Positions 6,844-8,809 of a stretch of DNA of 8,809 bases are shown here, piece after piece. The position numbers were made by a program, and so were the translations under genes. Origin of the DNA: Planctomycetes bacterium RIFOXYC2_FULL_41_27. Its GTDB lineage: Bacteria; Planctomycetota; Brocadiia; Brocadiales; Brocadiaceae. Location: the NCBI GenBank assembly GCA_001828645.1, contig MHZD01000116.1, positions 1-8,809 of the forward strand. The letters are read 5' to 3'. Below the pieces are notes generated by a model, which saw only the letters and a list, made by a program, of their open reading frames with translations, ran no database searches and was not told the origin of the DNA. Numbering within the stretch: position 1 is the first letter of the stretch; every line of letters starts with the position of its first letter.

Positions 6844-6931
6844 AATCCCCCTTAGAAAAGGGGGAGAGGGGGTTGTAAAATAGCCAAGAAAAAACACAAC
6901 CCCCTGAATCCCCCTTTGTTAAGGGGGACTT
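6844..6931. repeat. 88-bp inverted-repeat element (REP/MITE-like) between the M16 genes
   Basis: Two arms of about 33-36 bp (6844-6876 and 6896-6931) are near reverse complements around a 19-base centre. The inner portion is exact: AGGGGGTTGT (6867-6876) against ACAACCCCCT (6896-6905). Each arm also contains its own small hairpin: CCCCCTT with AAGGGGG in the left arm, and CCCCCTTT with AAGGGGG in the right. The RNA could therefore form one long stem or a cloverleaf-like shape. It has no coding capacity and no following T-run. Such CCCCCTTT/AAGGGGG elements are dispersed in many bacterial genomes; here it lies inside an apparent operon. Confidence 0.8.
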
Positions 6932-6973
6932 AAACGGAATAATTTAAAAATCTGAACCTTTGGAGATTTTAAT

Positions 6974-8467
6974 GTGAACATGCATAAATATTTTGTATTT
7001 CCTGTTGTATTCATGGCATACGTACTTTCTCTTACCTATTCCTCCGGTCTTTACGCACAATCCCAGGAGGGACACGAACGCGTTGTAGCTCCTTCGGTTG
7101 GGAAACCAGAATCAGAAGGGGCAAAAATCGTTTCGGGTTTCAAATTCAAGTCCCTCAATTTTGTCCCTCCGAAAGTGGATAGGGCTGTATTAGAGAATGG
7201 TATGATTTTGTATCTTTTGGAAGACCATGATTTGCCCATATTTAATATTACAGCCCGTATCAGAACTGGCGCAATTTATGAACCTCAAGAAAAGGCTGGA
7301 CTGGCAAGTTTGACTGGGTTTGTAATGAGAAGCGGTGGTACAGTATCCATGCCCTCCGATAAGATGAACGAGGAACTCGAATTCATGGCGGTATCTGTGG
7401 AAACCGCCATTGATCGTGAATCCGGCAGTGCAAACTTATCCGCGCTCAAGAAAGACATTGACAAAAGCCTGAAAATATTTGCGGATGTGCTTATGAACCC
7501 CGCCTTTCCGGAAGACAAGATAAGAATGCGGAAGGATGAGGTTGTTGAATCCATTCGTCGCGAGAATGACAACCCCACACAAATTGCACACAGGGAATTT
7601 CGCAAGATTATGTATGACAGCAAACACCCTTACAGCAGAAAGGTTGAAGGGACATTGGAATCTATTGAGAAGATTACCAGGGATGATATGGTCGCTTTCC
7701 ACAAAAAGTATTTCCATCCCAATAATATTATCCTTGGTATTTCAGGCGATTTCAACAAGGACGAGATTATCAAGAAACTGAATACGGTATTTGCAGGTTG
7801 GAAGAAAGAGGGAATTCAATTTCCTGAAGTACCCAAGGTCGATAGCCGCTTTGAAAAGGCTGTGTTTTACGCGTATAAAGATATCAATCAGGCGAATGTA
7901 ATCATGGGACATCTGGGAATTCACCGAAAGAGTCCCGATTATTTTCCCGTCATGATTATGAATTTTATCCTGGGCGGTGGCAGCTTTACGGCACGGATTC
8001 CCGGCAGGATCCGTTCGGATGAGGGACTTGCCTATTCTGCTTACAGTGCTTTTCAAACTTCGAGAGATATTGGTGTGTTCTTTGTATCGTGCCAGACCAA
8101 GTTAGAGTCGACCAGCCGCGCCATCTCTATTGCGCTTGAGGAACTTGAAAAAATTCGTAAGTCACCGATTGATAAAGAGGAGCTAACGCAGGCAAAAGAA
8201 ACCTTCATGAACCAATTTGTCTTTCGGTTTACGACCAGCGCAAGTATTGTAGGGCAAAAGGTCGATATTGAATACGAAGAACTGCCTTTGAACTATCTCG
8301 AAACCTATCTGGGTAATGTGCAGGCCGTTACCCATGAAGACATTCAGCAGGTTGCCAGGAAATATTTGCATCCGGACGAGATCAAGATCCTTGTAGTTGG
8401 CGATAAAGATAAATTTGACAAACCGCTTGACAGCTTTGGAAAGGTTAACGTTATAGAGCTGAAATAA
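6974..8467 (+). CDS. M16 family protein lacking the zinc motif (regulatory/partner subunit), secreted
   Basis: 497 residues. GTG at 6974 is favoured since GGAG (6962-6965) is 8 bases upstream; ATG at 6980 is two codons later and nearly equivalent. Residues 1-28 form a signal peptide (possible cleavage at LYA/QSQ). The N-terminal M16 domain aligns with its neighbour, but where HLFEH should be it reads SLTGF (Ser112, Gly115, Phe116), so both zinc histidines and the catalytic glutamate are gone. The C-terminal domain keeps the glycine-rich loop LGGGSFTARIPGRIRSDEGLAYS (from 333), as in non-catalytic M16 subunits such as MPP-alpha, where the Arg/Tyr region helps bind substrate. Gene order, 150-bp spacing and matching export signals suggest an obligate heterodimer with the 5273 product. 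The spacer holds the 88-bp repeat. Confidence 0.94.
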   Translation: MNMHKYFVFPVVFMAYVLSLTYSSGLYAQSQEGHERVVAPSVGKPESEGAKIVSGFKFKSLNFVPPKVDRAVLENGMILYLLEDHDLPIFNITARIRTGAIYEPQEKAGLASLTGFVMRSGGTVSMPSDKMNEELEFMAVSVETAIDRESGSANLSALKKDIDKSLKIFADVLMNPAFPEDKIRMRKDEVVESIRRENDNPTQIAHREFRKIMYDSKHPYSRKVEGTLESIEKITRDDMVAFHKKYFHPNNIILGISGDFNKDEIIKKLNTVFAGWKKEGIQFPEVPKVDSRFEKAVFYAYKDINQANVIMGHLGIHRKSPDYFPVMIMNFILGGGSFTARIPGRIRSDEGLAYSAYSAFQTSRDIGVFFVSCQTKLESTSRAISIALEELEKIRKSPIDKEELTQAKETFMNQFVFRFTTSASIVGQKVDIEYEELPLNYLETYLGNVQAVTHEDIQQVARKYLHPDEIKILVVGDKDKFDKPLDSFGKVNVIELK

Positions 8468-8475
8468 ACATAATT

Positions 8476-8557
8476 GGACACGAATGGACGCGAATTAAAA
8501 CGAATTCTAATTTAACTTATATTTTTTTATTCGTGCCTATTCGTATAAATTCGTGGC
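8476..8557. repeat. Phased CGAAT/ATTCG inverted-repeat element
   Basis: CGAAT occurs at 8481, 8491 and 8501, exactly 10 bp apart. Its reverse complement ATTCG occurs at 8529, 8539 and 8549, again 10 bp apart. The outermost blocks extend to CACGAAT and ATTCGTG. The bases between blocks do not pair, so it is a set of face-phased half-sites or a decayed inverted repeat rather than a stable stem. It fills most of the 113-bp gap between the M16 gene and the kinase gene. Confidence 0.7.
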
Positions 8558-8562
8558 TGAAT

Positions 8563-8571
8563 TATTATAAA
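8563..8571 (+). promoter_or_regulatory. Candidate -10 region for the adenosine-specific kinase gene
   Basis: TATTAT (8563-8568) and TATAAA (8566-8571) overlap 10-13 bases before the ATG at 8581. If either is used, transcription would start within a few bases of the start codon, giving a leaderless or nearly leaderless mRNA. That would fit the lack of a visible ribosome site. No convincing -35 is present; the phased repeat occupies that position. Confidence 0.28.
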
Positions 8572-8580
8572 TAAAACACG

Positions 8581-8809
8581 ATGGAAATTAAGACCGTTGC
8601 CTTAGAAATACCCGAAGGCGCCAATATTATCATTGGCCAGACCCATTTTATCAAAACGGCTGAAGATTTATATGAGGTCATGGTCAATGCCGTACCGGGC
8701 ATTAAATTCGGTGTTGCCTTTTGTGAGGCGTCAGGTCCATGTCTTGTCAGGGCTGAAGGGAACGACAGCGCTCTCAAAGAAATTGCTATTCGGAATGCCG
8801 CTAACATCG
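8581..8809 (+). CDS. Adenosine-specific kinase family protein (3' end outside window)
   Basis: The open frame runs to the window edge with 76 residues visible; family members are about 160. The sequence MEIKTVALEIPEGANIIIGQ, then THFIKTAEDLYEVMVNAVPGIKFGVAFCEASGP and VRAEGND, is the recognisable N-terminal half of the adenosine-specific kinase family (PF04008), small proteins common in archaea and some bacteria. The assignment rests on remembered family patterns. Family knowledge gives phosphorylation of adenosine to AMP, that is purine salvage in the cytoplasm; the activity has been examined in few members. The ATG at 8581 is the only reasonable start: an in-frame TAA lies at 8572-8574 and family proteins begin with this motif. 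No Shine-Dalgarno is visible upstream. It is not clearly linked to the M16 genes. Confidence 0.88.
   Translation, partial: MEIKTVALEIPEGANIIIGQTHFIKTAEDLYEVMVNAVPGIKFGVAFCEASGPCLVRAEGNDSALKEIAIRNAANI

Noticed and set aside
6844..6931. Intrinsic terminator between the M16 genes
   Set aside because: The hairpins are strong, but the following bases are CTTAAACGG rather than a T-run, and the structure is a compound inverted repeat.
8476..8557. CRISPR array
   Set aside because: The repeated blocks are 5-7 bp with 5-base gaps and reverse orientation halfway, unlike CRISPR repeats and spacers.
8565..8807. Minus-strand frame at the right edge
   Set aside because: It is the shadow of the plus-strand adenosine-specific kinase gene, which has clear family sequence.

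Overview
This window looks like an ordinary chromosomal segment of a free-living, Gram-negative-type bacterium of moderate GC content. Secreted and membrane-anchored proteins dominate it. The mix is bacterial AspRS with a GAD domain, TPR proteins, a TPR-thioredoxin fusion, a secreted M16 peptidase pair and an archaeal-type adenosine-specific kinase, with several short intergenic repeat families. It would fit an anammox planctomycete (Brocadiales-like). That placement rests on general resemblance only; other deep-branching Gram-negative lineages are possible.

Layout. Positions 2-1504 hold the 3' five-sixths of aspS (Asp-tRNA synthesis). Next comes a same-strand cluster at 1582-3913: a small membrane-anchored TPR protein, a HEPN-like all-helical protein (resembling DUF5618), a larger secreted TPR protein with a Pro-rich linker and C-terminal membrane segment, and a zinc-ribbon membrane protein translationally coupled to it by an ATGA overlap. 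The two TPR proteins are paralogues (gapless over 84 residues). On the minus strand at 3938-4876 is a secreted TPR plus TlpA-like thioredoxin protein, convergent with the zinc-ribbon gene.

A 396-bp divergent intergenic region (4877-5272) carries three inverted repeats and candidate promoters. It leads into two M16 metallopeptidase genes (5273-6823 and 6974-8467). The first has the zinc-binding HxxEH site and a helical insert. The second has lost that motif but keeps the glycine-rich loop, so the pair probably forms an active/regulatory heterodimer in the periplasm. An 88-bp CCCCC/GGGGG inverted-repeat element sits between them. At the right edge, after a 10-bp-phased CGAAT/ATTCG repeat, the 5' part of an adenosine-specific kinase gene begins at 8581 and runs off the window.

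I see no CRISPR array, tRNA, rRNA, transposase or defence island. The points most worth a second look are the M16 pair and its operator-like leader, the paralogous TPR genes around a HEPN-like gene, the two repeat elements, and the kinase gene lacking a Shine-Dalgarno.
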